A DNA stretch of 64,000 nt from BOG-224 sp963783505 (GCA_963783505.1 CAWAOP010000019.1:393430-457429), one strand, 5' to 3'; shown: positions 16,992 through 27,644, numbered from the stretch's first letter. Numbers and translations are program-made. Notes: generated by a model from the letters alone, not told the origin.

Positions 16992-18093
16992 CTACAGCAA
17001 CCGGAAATTAACTTCGATGTAAGCTTCCACCGGGACGGCTTTCCCGTCCTTCTTTCCCGGGGAAAACTTCCAGGCCGCGACGGCTTCCATAGCTTTCTCA
17101 TCCAACCCGAGGCCCAAACTCTTTTGAACCTTGATGTTGCTTGCCTTGCCGTCGGGCGTCACGATAATGTAGAGCACTACCGCGCCCTGCAATTTCGCTT
17201 TGCGGGCCTCGTCGGAGTATTCGGGCTCCCTCTTGTAAAGGACCGTCGGAGCAGTCACGCCGCCGCCGGGACGGTACACGCCGTTGCCGAATCCTCCACC
17301 GAAACCGTTGCCTTCGCCGTTCCCGACTCCGCCGCCCTTACCGTTGCCGATACCGCCGCCGGACCCCGTACCGTTGGAGAGAATCCCGCTGTGGCTGAAC
17401 GGATCGCCGTAATGGTCCGAATTCACCTGCGGCAGCACCGTACTGGGGTCCGCGAGAATGCTCGGATCCATCATCAGCTTGGGAGCCATGTTGTTATACA
17501 CGGCCACCGGAGGCGTGAACTGCCGAACAGAGGCCTTGGGCAGCTTGCCGAAACTGGCGGGCAACGCCGATCGGTCGCCGCCGCCCCCGCCTTGTAGCGG
17601 GTTCGGCTTGGGCGTCAACGGATTGACTTGGTCCAGATCCGGAACGAAAACCAGCGCCGCTTTGTGAACCGCAAGTTGAACCGGCCTGGTCGATCCAAGG
17701 ATAAATGCCGCCGTGATCACGCCAACCTGAAAGCCGGTCGAACATCATGAAGGACTTCTTCTGACGGCCATACAGGCCCCAGATGTCCTTCACTGGAACC
17801 GGCTTGGATGTCACATCCAGAGGCGGTAGTTTCGGCGGAAAGATCGCTTCCTTGACGTCCTGGTAGAACGTTTTGTACCACGGAAGCGAAATTGTTATTT
17901 CCGCCACCTGGACCGGTTTCGAAGTCACCTCGAGAGGCGGCAGCTTTTCCGGCTTGAAAATGCTTCGGATGCTCCGGCCCAGAGACCGGTAGAAGGGCTC
18001 CTCGAGTTCGGGAACGAGGAGACGCGAGAGATTATCGTTGCTATCGGGGTTCGAGCGATTCGGTTGCGCCTGATCGGCCATTTTCGGATCCAC
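16992..18093 (-). CDS. Energy transducer TonB, frameshifted
   Basis: Links the inner-membrane proton gradient to outer-membrane receptors. Seen: a cytoplasmic N-terminal stretch with two similar segments (LPPLEVTSKPVQVAEI and LPPLDVTSKPVPVKDI), a membrane helix (GVITAAFILGSTRPVQLAV), a Gly/Asn/Pro-rich spacer (long GNG repeats), and the TonB C-terminal domain (EPEYSDEARKAKLQGAVVLYIIVTPDG ... AWKFSPGKKDGKAV). Two frames are joined at an extra A near 17741-17742; removing it gives KSFMMSTGFQVGVITAAF. GTG at 18093 follows a GGGAGG site. No ExbB/ExbD nearby. A terminator follows. Confidence 0.88.
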
Positions 18094-18426
18094 CCATCCC
18101 TCCCTAATGAGGGCCGCTACGTCTTACGTCTATTGGACGACATGAAGAAACCGCAAGTTACATCAAACCGGATATGATTCTTCGTACACGGCTTATCGCC
18201 CGTGCTTTAGGGAGTCTACCATGGAATGCCACCCTTGCGAAGTGTGTCGATTCTGCAAAAATCGAGATCGCTATGGCCCCAGTTCCTCCATGCTCCCCCA
18301 CCCCACAAACCTCGCCACTGCACGAACATCGGCCCCATCCGAAGCGCGAGCGCGGGCTGACGCTTCCCGGCGCGGAATCACCCACACTGGCTTGGTCCGG
18401 AACCCCATATAGAGGACAATCGAATT
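18094..18426. other. Divergent intergenic region, nothing recognised
   Basis: 333 bases between the divergent tonB and pepA genes. It must hold both promoters, but I could not assign boxes with confidence. Short ORFs on both strands look like chance. AGAGGA just before 18427 is the likely pepA ribosome-binding site. Confidence 0.4.
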
Positions 18427-19873
18427 ATGCACATTTCGGTCGAGCAGTCCCCATTCGAGAACGTAAAAACGGATGCACTTGTCATCCCCCTTTTTGAGGG
18501 AGCCAAGGAAGATCGCTTTGGCGCTGCGGAACTCCTCGCCGCAGGCGAGATAACGGGCAAGTCCTTGGAATTCCTGCTTTTACACCATGTCGCGGGAGTC
18601 GAGGCCACGCGCGTTCTATTGGCGGGGGCTGGCGCGGCCGAGAAGTTCGATGCCGCCGAGGCGCGCAAACTCGCCGGAGGCGCGGTCCGTTTCCTGAAGA
18701 CCCGTTCGGTCAAGAACATATCCTTCGCGCTTGAAGGCGAGTATGCGCAAGCCGCTCTCGCCACGGCGGTAGTGGAGGGCGCCATCCTGGGAGATTTCGA
18801 TCCGGACCGCCACAAAACGGACGACGAGAAGAAGAAGTCCGTCGAGCGGTTCACGGTTGTCGTCCCGCGGGGGACCGCCAGGATCGATGAAGCCGCCGAA
18901 CGCGGCAGAATCGTGGCCGAAGCCCAGAGCTTTACACGCGAACTGGTAAACGAGCCTGCCAACCTCCTGACGCCCTTGAAGGTCGCCGAGGTAGCCCGCG
19001 CCTTGGCCGCCGAGTTCCAGTTGGAATGCGAAGTGCTCGACCGAGCCGAACTGGAACGCCTCAAAATGGGCGCCCTGCTCGGCGTCGCGCAAGGCAGCGC
19101 CGAACCCCCTGCCCTGATCGTCATCTCCTACAGGCCGGAAAAAGCCGCTTCCGCCAACCATCTCGCCCTGGTCGGTAAGGGCGTCACCTTCGACAGCGGC
19201 GGCATCTCCATCAAGCCTGCCGACGGCATGGAGAAGATGAAATACGATATGGCGGGTGGCGCGGCGGTTCTCGGGGCCATGCGCGCCATCGCGCAATTGA
19301 AGCCGGCCATAGCGGTGACGGCTTACATCCCGTGCGTCGAGAACATGCCCGGAAGCCGCGCGCAAAGGCCTGGCGATATCGTTACGACTTTCTCTGGCAA
19401 GACGGTCGAGGTGATCAATACCGATGCCGAAGGCCGCCTGATCCTGGCCGATGCTCTGGCCTACGCGCGGCAGCGCGGCGCTACGCACATGGTGGATGCC
19501 GCAACGCTCACCGGGGCCATCGTGGTTGCCTTGGGCCACCTCAACGTCGGCCTGTTCGCCAGCAGCGACGACATGCGCGACCGGCTCATGCGAGCCGCGA
19601 AAGCCGCCGGCGACCGTCTTTGGCCGATGCCCCTCGAAGACGACTACAAGGAGTATCTCAAGAGCTCGTTTGCCGATCTGTCCAACGTGGGCGGCCGCTG
19701 GGGCGGCGCGATCACCGCGGCAATCTTCCTTAAGGAATTCGCCGGCGACACGCCCTGGGCGCACCTGGACATCGCCGGTCACCGCATGGCTCGACGATTC
19801 CAAACCCTACCTCGCCAAAGGCCCTACGGGCGTGCCGATGAGGACGATGGTGAGCCTGGCGACGAACTGGTAG
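18427..19873 (+). CDS. pepA: Cytosolic leucyl aminopeptidase (M17), frameshifted near 3' end
   Basis: Removes N-terminal residues from peptides. M17 features: GKGVTFDSGGISIKP (first metal-binding Lys/Asp), KYDMAGGAAVLGAM, NTDAEGRLILADALAYA (the NTDAEGRL signature) and WAHLDIAG. After DIAG the frame shifts: an extra T at about 19779 takes the reading away, whereas the other frame continues TAWLDDSKPYLAKGPTGVPMRT, the normal M17 C-terminus, and stops at 19873. The uncorrected frame instead runs on to 20052 over the TetR gene. With the correction the protein is about 480 residues. Convergent with tetR, 13 bases apart. Confidence 0.92.
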
Positions 19874-19886
19874 GGTGGACGGTGGC

Positions 19887-20642
19887 TCACTTGGAATCGC
19901 CGGCGCTGAAGTCCGACGCGATGCCGTCCAAGATCCAATTCAGATACCGCTCGAACGCATCGTCATCCGGGAACTCAGGCTCCAGATCCGAAAGCCGCTT
20001 CACGTTCGGGAACTGCCCGCTGGCAAGTACGCTCTTGGCGCAAGTGAATTGAAGAAGAAGCCCCGGCTTCTTGCCCGATCGCCTCGCATCCGCCATCCCG
20101 AATTCCATGGCCACGAACCCATTCACCAACAGCCAAACGACGAGAATGATCCGCCTGGCCGTCCTCAAGTCAATCCCGCATTCGCCGAGAGATCCCAGGA
20201 TCAACTCGATGATGCGGGCGCATTCCGGCCCGCACTCCGGAGGCCCCGACTCGGCGTTGGCGGTCAGCAGAACACTTGCCCAGGGGTGCTTCTTTAGACT
20301 CCGCCGCATCTCGTGTGCGAAGTGGGTTAGCGCGGAACGCCAATTGGAGATCTTCTCCGCGGGCCACTCAAATTCTACCGATACCGAATCGAGCATCAGG
20401 TTCAGCAGATCGCGCCTGCTGGGAACGTAGTGATACGGCGCCATCGGGCTCGATCCGAGCTCCGCTGCCATTTTCCTGGCCGATACGGCTGCCAACCCAT
20501 CCCGGTCGGCGATCCGTATCGCAGCCTCGACGATGCGAGGCCGCGTCAGAACGATCGCATTTTCCTGCCACTCGATCGTGTCCCACGTGGGCAGAACTTT
20601 CGTCCGCCGTTTCCCCGCCGATTTTGCGCCGGTCTTTGGCAT
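19887..20642 (-). CDS. TetR/AcrR-family regulator of the efflux operon
   Basis: 251 residues. Helix-turn-helix at about residues 33-85 (RIVEAAIRIADRDGLAAVSARKMAAELGSSPMAPYHYVPSRRDLL), then a helical ligand-binding domain with VVWLLVNGFVAMEFG. It lies 24 bases after the stop of the EmrB-like transporter on the same strand, so it is likely the last gene of the operon and represses the promoter upstream of the tolC-like gene; the dyads in 24931-25758 are possible operators. Confidence 0.9.
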   Translation of the reverse strand: MPKTGAKSAGKRRTKVLPTWDTIEWQENAIVLTRPRIVEAAIRIADRDGLAAVSARKMAAELGSSPMAPYHYVPSRRDLLNLMLDSVSVEFEWPAEKISNWRSALTHFAHEMRRSLKKHPWASVLLTANAESGPPECGPECARIIELILGSLGECGIDLRTARRIILVVWLLVNGFVAMEFGMADARRSGKKPGLLLQFTCAKSVLASGQFPNVKRLSDLEPEFPDDDAFERYLNWILDGIASDFSAGDSK

Positions 20643-20666
20643 TCTCAGCTCCTCATTCTACACGCC

Positions 20667-22242
20667 CTAATGCTTCGCCACGCGATCCTTTGCGGCCACC
20701 TTCTTCATCAGCCATATTCCCGGTAAGCATGCCGCCACGATCAACGCCGTCCAACAGAACAAATCCACGTAGCTTTTCAGATTCGCCTGCTGCAGCAACA
20801 ATCCGTTCAGTATTCCGTGCGCCTGCATCTCGGCGACGGGGCGCGCTCGATACCGGCTCATTTCCGCGGTCATCGCCGCCAGGCTCTGCCGGTACACGGG
20901 GTCATAGGGCGTCAGGCGGCCAACCAGATCCGCCTGATGCGCCTGCGTTGCGCGCGCAAGGAAGGTAGTGGACGCCGATATGCCGATGCTTCCGCCCAAA
21001 TTGCGCACCAGATTGAAGATTCCGCTGGCATTGCCCATCTTCTCCTTCGCGAGAGTTCCGACGGAAATCGCCATCAGCGGAACCATCAGCAGCCCGAGCG
21101 CGATTCCCGTGAGCCACATTCGGCGCTACGATGCTCGCCATGGAAACGTCCAAAGTCAGATTGCCGAACATAAACGTGGCGGCGGACAGGGCCACAATTC
21201 CAATTGTCATGAGCCATTTCCCGTCTATGAACAACATCAGGATGCCCACGAGCGGCATCGCGATCATCGCGCCGATTCCGCGAGGAGCCGTCGCCAGCCC
21301 CGCCGCTTGCGAGGTGTAGCCCATCAGAGTCTGGAGGAACAACGGCAGCATGGCCAGAGCGCTGTACGTGGCCGCCATCGCAACACCCATCACCGTGGAG
21401 CCGGCCCAAAAGTTCCTATTGAGGAACACCCGCAGATCCACGATCGGCTCTTTCACGCGCAACTCTCGAACGATCAGGGCGATGAACGAAGCCGCGGAGA
21501 CCACGCTGAACCAGACGATCCAGGAACTCGAAAACCAATCCTCCTGTTGGCCCTTGTCGAGCACAATCTGGAACGTGGCAAGCCACAATGTGAGCAGCGC
21601 GAACCCAGTGGCGTCGATCGAACCGGGCCTGGAGTTCTTGATGTACGGGGGATCCTCCAGGTACCGGGCCATCAGGAACAAAGCCAGGATGCCAACCGGT
21701 ATGTTGATATCGAAGATCCACCGCCAGGAGTAATGATCCGTCAGCCAACCGCCGAGAAACGGTCCGATGACCGGCGCGACTACCACTCCGATGCCGAACA
21801 CAGCCATCGCCATGCCGTGCTTCTCTCTCGGAAAGCTCTCAAGCAGGATCGTTTGAGAAAGCGGCTGTAACGCGCCGCCGCCCGCGCCCTGCAAAATCCG
21901 CGCCAGAATCAATATCCCCATGGTCGGGGCCAAGCCGCACAGGAGCGATCCGAGCGTGAACAACGCCGTACACGCCAGCAGGAATCGTTTCCTGCCGAAT
22001 CGCAGCGAAAACCATCCGCTCGCCGGGAGCACCACCGCGTTGGCTACCAGGTAGCTGGTCAGAACCCAGGTGGCCTCTTCGTTGGTCGCCGCCAAGCTGC
22101 CCGCGACGTTCGGCAGCGCAACCGAGACGATGGTGGTATCGAGCACCTCCATGAACATCGCCAGCATCACGGCGCCGGCGATAACCCAGGGGTTCACGCT
22201 CGGAGCCCAGTCCGCGACGCCGGCGTTCGATTCCGATGTCAT
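20667..22242 (-). CDS. DHA2/EmrB-family MFS drug transporter, frameshifted
   Basis: Proton-driven exporter with about 14 membrane helices. Seen: MLAMFMEVLDTTIVSVALPNV (helix 1 with the D-T motif), ASGWFSLRFGRKRFLLAC (motif A), LARILQGAGGGALQPLSQTI (motif B), GPFLGGWLTDHYSWRWIFDIN (motif C-like). The frame breaks near 21119-21122: one base fewer joins SIVAP to MWLTGIALGLLMVPL and the rest of the transporter up to the stop at 20667. The start overlaps the hlyD stop by 4 bases (ATGA). Works with the HlyD and TolC proteins as a tripartite pump. Confidence 0.92.
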
Positions 22243-23549
22243 TGGACTTTGACCTCGGGTTCCACGGACATTCCCGGCCCCAGCCGGTAGCCGGAAGGAG
22301 GCGCCTCATCCAGCACAATCTTCACGGGTATCCGCTGAACCACTTTCACGTAGTTGCCCGTCGCGTTCTCGGCCGGAAGCAGGCTGAAGCGCGCTCCGGT
22401 TCCGCTTTGGAAACTGTCAATGTGCCCCCGCAAATTGAGCTGCGGGTACGCATCCACGCGAACGGAGACGGGCTGGCCGGGCCGCATCCGTTGGAGTTGC
22501 GTCTCTTTGAAATTCGCCACCACCCACAGACGGTCCGGAACCAGCGCCAGCAACGGTTGCCCCGGCTGAACAAAGTTCCCAGCCTCTACGGCCTTCCGGG
22601 TGACGAAACCGGATTCGGGCGCGTAGATCTTCGTGTAGGAGAGCGCCAGTTCCGCCTGCTTGACGGCCGCGCTCGCCTGCTCGACTCCAGCCGCGACGGA
22701 CGACACTTCCGATTGCCGCGCCCGCACCTGCTCCGGCCCCGCCTGCGCCTCGCTCACGCGCCCCTCGGCCTGCTTAAGTTGGCTCTCCGCCTGAGGGTAG
22801 GTCGCCTCCGTGGAAGCCTGCGCGGCGCGTGCCTGCTCCAGATGAGCCTTAGCCGCCTCCACCGCCTGCTGCGCGGCGTCCCTGGCGGACTCCGCCGCCC
22901 GCGCCTGCGTTTCCGCGCGGTCGAGCTGCTGCTTGGAGATCTCATCCTTCGCATACAACGCGCGATATCGCGCGGCATCGGCGCTGGCCCGCTCCGCTTC
23001 GGCCTGCGCCGCAACCAGTTGGGCGCTCGCTTGAGCGACGGTCGCTTCGGCCGCATTCACCACCGCCCGATTCTGCTCGATGCCCAAACGGACGATGCCG
23101 AGCTGCTCGCGGGCGGCATCGGCTCCGGCCGTCGCTTCCGAGAGCGCCGCCTTCGTTACCACGGACGTCAGAGCCAGATTGGCCTGCGCGCCGGCGGTCC
23201 GCGACGTGATGTCCGCCAGGCGGCCGCGCGCCTCGGCGACGCGGGCCTCGTAATCCTGAGGGTCAATCTCCGCGATCGGATCTCCGCGGTTCACGTGCTG
23301 GTTGTCCTCGACGTACACCCGAACCACCGGCCCCGCCACGCGCGGGCTCACCTCGACGATGCTTCCTTCGACGAACGCGTCATCGGTTGTTACATATGCT
23401 TGCGAATGCAGGTAGTACAGAACGCCAGCGACCACGGCGACGCCCACGAGCGCCAGTCCCGCGATTTGCGCCAGACGCTTCCGAGGGCTCTTGACCGACT
23501 CGGCAACCTCGGCTTGTTTCGCTCCTTCCGGCAGAACTTCGTTTGTCAT
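22239..23549 (-). CDS. HlyD/EmrA-type membrane fusion protein
   Basis: 436 residues: cytoplasmic start, one membrane helix (about 30-52, LAQIAGLALVGVAVVAGVLYYL), biotinyl/lipoyl-like strands split around a very long Ala/Gln/Glu-rich coiled coil (about 115-290), then a beta-barrel (YTKIYAPESGFVTRKAVEAGNFVQPGQPLLALVPD). This periplasmic adaptor joins the inner-membrane EmrB-like pump to the outer-membrane TolC-like channel. Intact frame. 58 bases separate it from the tolC-like gene. Confidence 0.95.
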   Translation of the reverse strand: MTNEVLPEGAKQAEVAESVKSPRKRLAQIAGLALVGVAVVAGVLYYLHSQAYVTTDDAFVEGSIVEVSPRVAGPVVRVYVEDNQHVNRGDPIAEIDPQDYEARVAEARGRLADITSRTAGAQANLALTSVVTKAALSEATAGADAAREQLGIVRLGIEQNRAVVNAAEATVAQASAQLVAAQAEAERASADAARYRALYAKDEISKQQLDRAETQARAAESARDAAQQAVEAAKAHLEQARAAQASTEATYPQAESQLKQAEGRVSEAQAGPEQVRARQSEVSSVAAGVEQASAAVKQAELALSYTKIYAPESGFVTRKAVEAGNFVQPGQPLLALVPDRLWVVANFKETQLQRMRPGQPVSVRVDAYPQLNLRGHIDSFQSGTGARFSLLPAENATGNYVKVVQRIPVKIVLDEAPPSGYRLGPGMSVEPEVKVQ

Positions 23550-23607
23550 CTGTTAGTCCCTCTACGGCAATAGGGCCGCTGTGCCGCCTTCCTAAAACTC
23601 ATCATTG

Positions 23608-24930
23608 TTAAAAGGTGAAATCCTTACCCCGTCCCAACGCGGAAAACAGATTGAGGCGGGCTACGTTGAACTGCGCGAGGCTCGATACAGCCATGCGCCG
23701 CGCGTTCTCCAAAGCCGTCTGCGCATTGGTTACCTCGATGTTGTCCGCCACGCCGTTTTTGAACCGGTCCTGCGCCAGGTCCAGTTCACGCTGGGCCAGA
23801 TCCAGGTTCTTCTGCGCGGCGTGCATTTGTTCCTCGCCGGTGAACAGATTCTCCAGCGCCAGCCGGGCGTCCTTCTCCACCGCCGCTCGAAGGTCCGCAA
23901 GCCGCATTTCCGCCTGCCGGACATGGCTGGCCGCAGCCTGCGCTTCGGCGCTGGTCCGTCCGCCATTGAAAATGGGAACGTCGATGCGAACTCCGACGGT
24001 TCGCGTGGGCAGGTCGATTTCGTTGGACTTCAGGCCACTGCTCCCGTAGTCTCCAAACGCCGAGACCGATGGCGACCACCCGCCGGCCGCTGCCCGGTAT
24101 TCCGTCTGCGCGATCTTCAACTGCTCGGCGGCTACGACCAGTTCCAACCGGCCGGCGATCGCTTGCTTGACGATCTCCTCCGTCGCGCTCGGCGCCTCCG
24201 GCATGAAATGCATCGCCTCACTCAGCGTGATTTCTCCGGCCAGCGGCGCGCCGATCACGCGGAGCAGATTGAGCCGGGCCGTATCCAGGTTGGTCTTGGC
24301 CTGCGCCAAATTGACCTGTTGCCCCGCCAGCCGGGTTTCGGCCCGCGCCACATCGAGGCCGGTGGCAATTCCGGCAATCCTCTGGTTGGTGGCCAGATCC
24401 AAAAGGCTTTGCGCGAGCCGAATGTTCGCTTGAGCCGCCGCGACGGCTTGTCCGGCTTCCAGCACTCCTATGTAGGAAAGAGCGGTGGCCGTAGCGACCT
24501 GCTCCTCCGCAAGGCGCTTCTGTAGCGCCGCAAGCTCGACTCCGTATCGCGTCGCCTGGTAGCGGCGGATCGACGCAAGGTCGAATAGGCTCTGGTAAGC
24601 CTGAAACCGCGCGTCAAAACGGTTAAAGGGCCCGATGAAGGCTGGGATGCCGGGGAACGTAGAAGGCGTGAAACCTTGCGCCGCCAGATTCATCGTGAGG
24701 TTCGCCTGATAGGCCGATCCGGCGATATTGGGCAGCAGCGCCGAACGCGCCACGGCGCTTTGCGCGCGGGATTCGGCGATCCCTTCCTGCGCCGCCTTCG
24801 TCGCCAGATTGTTCTGGAGCGCCTGGTCTATTGCTTGCGCAAGGGTGAGTCCCTGCGTCGCCGCGGGTTGCCCCCAACCCACGGAGCCGATGAAGAGAAC
24901 GGGAATGAACCGTAAAGATGCTCGAAGCAT
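23608..24930 (-). CDS. TolC-family outer membrane efflux protein
   Basis: About 440 residues with a signal peptide (MLRASLRFIPVLFIGSVGWG) and two OEP repeats: LTLAQAIDQALQNNLATKAAQEG in the first, RAAVEKDARLALENLFTGEEQMHAAQKNL and SVRVDVPIFNGG-like strand (here GVRIDVPIFNGG) in the second. The ATG at 24930 gives the clean signal peptide; an in-frame ATG at 24996 would add a basic extension. First gene of the tolC-hlyD-emrB-tetR operon. Confidence 0.93.
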   Translation of the reverse strand: MLRASLRFIPVLFIGSVGWGQPAATQGLTLAQAIDQALQNNLATKAAQEGIAESRAQSAVARSALLPNIAGSAYQANLTMNLAAQGFTPSTFPGIPAFIGPFNRFDARFQAYQSLFDLASIRRYQATRYGVELAALQKRLAEEQVATATALSYIGVLEAGQAVAAAQANIRLAQSLLDLATNQRIAGIATGLDVARAETRLAGQQVNLAQAKTNLDTARLNLLRVIGAPLAGEITLSEAMHFMPEAPSATEEIVKQAIAGRLELVVAAEQLKIAQTEYRAAAGGWSPSVSAFGDYGSSGLKSNEIDLPTRTVGVRIDVPIFNGGRTSAEAQAAASHVRQAEMRLADLRAAVEKDARLALENLFTGEEQMHAAQKNLDLAQRELDLAQDRFKNGVADNIEVTNAQTALENARRMAVSSLAQFNVARLNLFSALGRGKDFTF

Positions 24931-25758
24931 AAGTATTCGCCCACCAGCCCTCCGGAGCCGATCTCGCCCCGATCGGGCTGTCAACCGAAATTTCATTTTA
25001 CAGGATTTGTCGTACAGTGTAAAGTCCTATATACAGCATATAAACCGGGATTGCGGATTTGTTTGTGCTGAAGCGCACTGTTGCTGACCGAATGGTCCTA
25101 CTGCTCAGACCGAATGAAAGAGTTTCATGCCTGAGCAGACGGTCGGTCGAAGACGCGATCACACAAGTCAGGACAGGAGGGTGGGGCGGACCTCCTGGAC
25201 TGCCTTGTATTTCCATGAAGGTGCGCTCGAAAACCAAGAAGGCCGGCCAGGAGGCCCGCCCCACTCGGAACGCGCGTCTTCATTACCTTTGGCGGGCACC
25301 GCGGCTCATGGGACGCTCTGCCGAAGACGCGGCGTTTGTGGAGCCAGCCCTTTGGGGCTGCCGCCGGGCATCGGCCCGGGGCCTGGAGGTCACTTCGGAA
25401 CGCCGCCAATAATGGCGGCGGCAGGGCAAAACCCCTGGCCCTACTTTGCCGCGTCTTCATCGCCTTCCGCGGGCCGCCGCGGCTCCGTTCCGACGCGCAA
25501 CAATAAGGGAGCGTTGGCCGAATAGCACCGAGTCTCCCGATCATGGCTCTAGTACGGCGTATTCATATATAATACATCGTACGGACACCTCGCCAAGGAA
25601 AGCCGCGCGCTAGCGTCATGGCCACTTATGACGCGGAAATCTTGCGCTCCGCGACGATCGTGATGTGTGCGTGTGGATGGTTCTCCCAAACGTCTTCCAC
25701 GTTGGAGCGTTACCTGTGCCGCCCGGATCCGCTCATTCTCCCGCGCGACGCTGGTGCG
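24931..25758. other. Long intergenic region with hairpins and dyads
   Basis: 828 bases without a credible gene, between the divergent... tolC-like gene start and the end of the HEAT-repeat gene (both minus). It holds an AT-rich stretch with TATAT-ACAGC-ATATA at about 25031-25046, probably in the efflux promoter; an 18-bp imperfect inverted repeat (25181-25198 with 25247-25264); two diverged copies of a GCGTCTTCAT segment (about 25274 and 25451); and the dyad at 25552-25582. The hairpins resemble the palindromic repeats elsewhere in the window. Confidence 0.55.
25552..25582. promoter_or_regulatory. Two-tier operator-like dyad
   Basis: Outer arms GTACG/CGTAC and inner arms GTATT/AATAC are both perfect, separated by 2 bases on each side and centred on an AT-rich CATATAT. 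Such a symmetric AT-rich site would suit a dimeric repressor. It lies about 620 bases upstream of the tolC-like gene and 175 bases past the HEAT gene stop, so which gene it would control is unclear. Confidence 0.45.
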
Positions 25759-27534
25759 TTACGCCCCGAGCCGTAACTGCGTTTCTCCCCAACCACCCGA
25801 TCCGAAGATCCGCACCGTCAGATCGTCCGGCTTCGCGATCGGCGACCGGTACGAAACTGTGTATCGCGCCGCCAGATGAGTGCAGGCGCGCTCCACAAGC
25901 GTTCCCGCACCCTCTTCGGTGCGGGCGGCCAGGTAGCTTCCCCGCGTCAACTGGCAAAGCGCATCGAGCGCCGGGTTGTGCGCCACGGAGATCGCCTGGA
26001 TCGCAGCGCCCGCTTCGGCCGGGCCATCCTGTACGCGCAGCACGTTCTCACTGGGTCCCGAGTCCGATACATTGACCACAATGAGCCGCCGCGCAGCCTT
26101 GCGAGGCCAAAACCCCGGTTCCTGCGTGCGCGCGAGCGCGCTCCATAGGTTCCCGAAATAGATGCGCTCGCGGGATTCGTCAAATTGGCTGCGAATGTCG
26201 TTCAGGTTCGCGCTGAATTGCATCGCCGCCTCTTCTAATCGCACGCGCGTGCCGCCCTTGGAGGGACCCGTCAGGTATGGAAGAACGATCCAGCGGTCGG
26301 AGGCGCGTTTCCATTCAAGCGACCGGAGCGCAGCCACATTCCAGGCCGCCGGCCCGCGGCCTTCCGCCGCCTCGGGAAGAACGAACGCTACCGCCATGTC
26401 CGGCCGGCTCCCGAGTTCCCGGAACTCATAGTCAACCACGTTCCGTCCGTCTTCCGCTAGGATGATCTGCGTGCCCGTAAGCGCCGGCCGCGCGCCCCCG
26501 GGAGCCACAACTTCCAACTCCACGCGGCGAAGGCCATCGGCTTCATTCCTCGCATCGGCGGCCACCATCCATTGAGTACCCCGCTTGGCTTCCGCGGCGG
26601 CGGAGCGAATACGCGCGAGCGCCGTGAACGCGCGGCTCCGAACGCGGGCGAAATGATCCCCCAGCATACGGCCCAGGATCTCCAGGAAACGCGGATCGGC
26701 AGTCCTCTCCATTACCCACGCGGCGGTCTGGCGGAAAGGGGCAAGTCGATCGCTTGCCATCCGAAGAATGCTGGAAACAGCAGCCGGATCGCCCATTTGA
26801 TACAAGGCCAGGGCGGCGTTGCCCGCGACCCGGTTGTCCGAGTCTTTCACCGCTACCTTAAGCAGGTCGCGTACCTGCGGATTATCCACTCCCCAAAGCG
26901 CCTCGACGGCATTCGCCCGGATGCGCGGATCCTGTTCGCCGAGCTGCTTCAGCAGCCATCTGCTCCCCGCATCCGATCGCCCCAGAATCAGCACCGCTTT
27001 GGACCTCAAATACGTGTCCTCGCTGCGCGTCATGTGCCTGAACGTATCCGGAATGCGGCCGTTCTTCGAGATTCCCTCCAAAATCTCCATGAGGCGGATG
27101 ATCTGGCCAGACCTCGAACTCTGCTCCGGCGAACTCTCCGCCAGCGCTCGCGCCAGGTAAGTGTCTGTCAGCGGATCCAAATCGCGGGCCAGCCTCAATA
27201 GCGTTGTGGCGCCGGCCCGAGAGAGCCGCGGATCGCAAAGCGTGTCCATGAGCAAGCCCCGGCCCAGAATGACTGCCACCAAATAGCGGCGGCCACGGCT
27301 TTCTTCACCTTCGTCTTCTTCGTTCAGTATCTCGATCGCCGTCGCGTAGAACGAATCCCAGTCGGAGTCCGCGACTTCGCGAACCAACCTCCCGGATTGA
27401 CCGGCGGGGTCGAAGTTGCGGACTAGATCTCTGAGCCCTCCCTGAGGGGCCGACTCGCCGGAGGATGCATCCTGCCGTTGGGTCAGATCTCTACCTTCCG
27501 CTACACGGTTGGCTAAGCGGTATTCCGGCGCCAT
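25759..27534 (-). CDS. HEAT-repeat protein with VWA-like C-terminus
   Basis: 591 residues, no signal peptide seen. The central part (about 120-330) is a chain of HEAT/PBS-lyase-like repeats: RSKAVLILGRSDAGSRWLLKQL, PRIRANAVEALWGVDNPQVRDLL, NRVAGNAALALYQMGDPAAVSSILRM, RVRSRAFTALARIRS. The C-terminal 250 residues have beta-strand/helix alternation with RRLIVVNVSDSG, ALCQLTRGSYLAA and ARYTVSYRSP, resembling the end of the VWFA-related proteins common in Acidobacteria, but no MIDAS motif is visible. Probably a scaffold; function unknown. Divergent from aconitase. Confidence 0.7.
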   Translation of the reverse strand: MAPEYRLANRVAEGRDLTQRQDASSGESAPQGGLRDLVRNFDPAGQSGRLVREVADSDWDSFYATAIEILNEEDEGEESRGRRYLVAVILGRGLLMDTLCDPRLSRAGATTLLRLARDLDPLTDTYLARALAESSPEQSSRSGQIIRLMEILEGISKNGRIPDTFRHMTRSEDTYLRSKAVLILGRSDAGSRWLLKQLGEQDPRIRANAVEALWGVDNPQVRDLLKVAVKDSDNRVAGNAALALYQMGDPAAVSSILRMASDRLAPFRQTAAWVMERTADPRFLEILGRMLGDHFARVRSRAFTALARIRSAAAEAKRGTQWMVAADARNEADGLRRVELEVVAPGGARPALTGTQIILAEDGRNVVDYEFRELGSRPDMAVAFVLPEAAEGRGPAAWNVAALRSLEWKRASDRWIVLPYLTGPSKGGTRVRLEEAAMQFSANLNDIRSQFDESRERIYFGNLWSALARTQEPGFWPRKAARRLIVVNVSDSGPSENVLRVQDGPAEAGAAIQAISVAHNPALDALCQLTRGSYLAARTEEGAGTLVERACTHLAARYTVSYRSPIAKPDDLTVRIFGSGGWGETQLRLGA

Positions 27535-27644
27535 ACTCAGTTCATCGTCCGATCCTGCTGAGACTTTAGCCTCTTCCCGCCGGAATCGGCGATGCGGCGA
27601 GCCCCGCCACCGGGAGAACGGCCCATCCAGGACTGGCAGGCCGG

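Noticed and set aside
19874..20052. pepA reading on to 20052
   Set aside because: Result of the frameshift; the correct frame ends at 19873 and the extension overlaps tetR.
25125..25544. Overlapping ORFs on both strands of the intergenic region
   Set aside because: They follow hairpin repeats, lack starts with ribosome-binding sites and show no domain.
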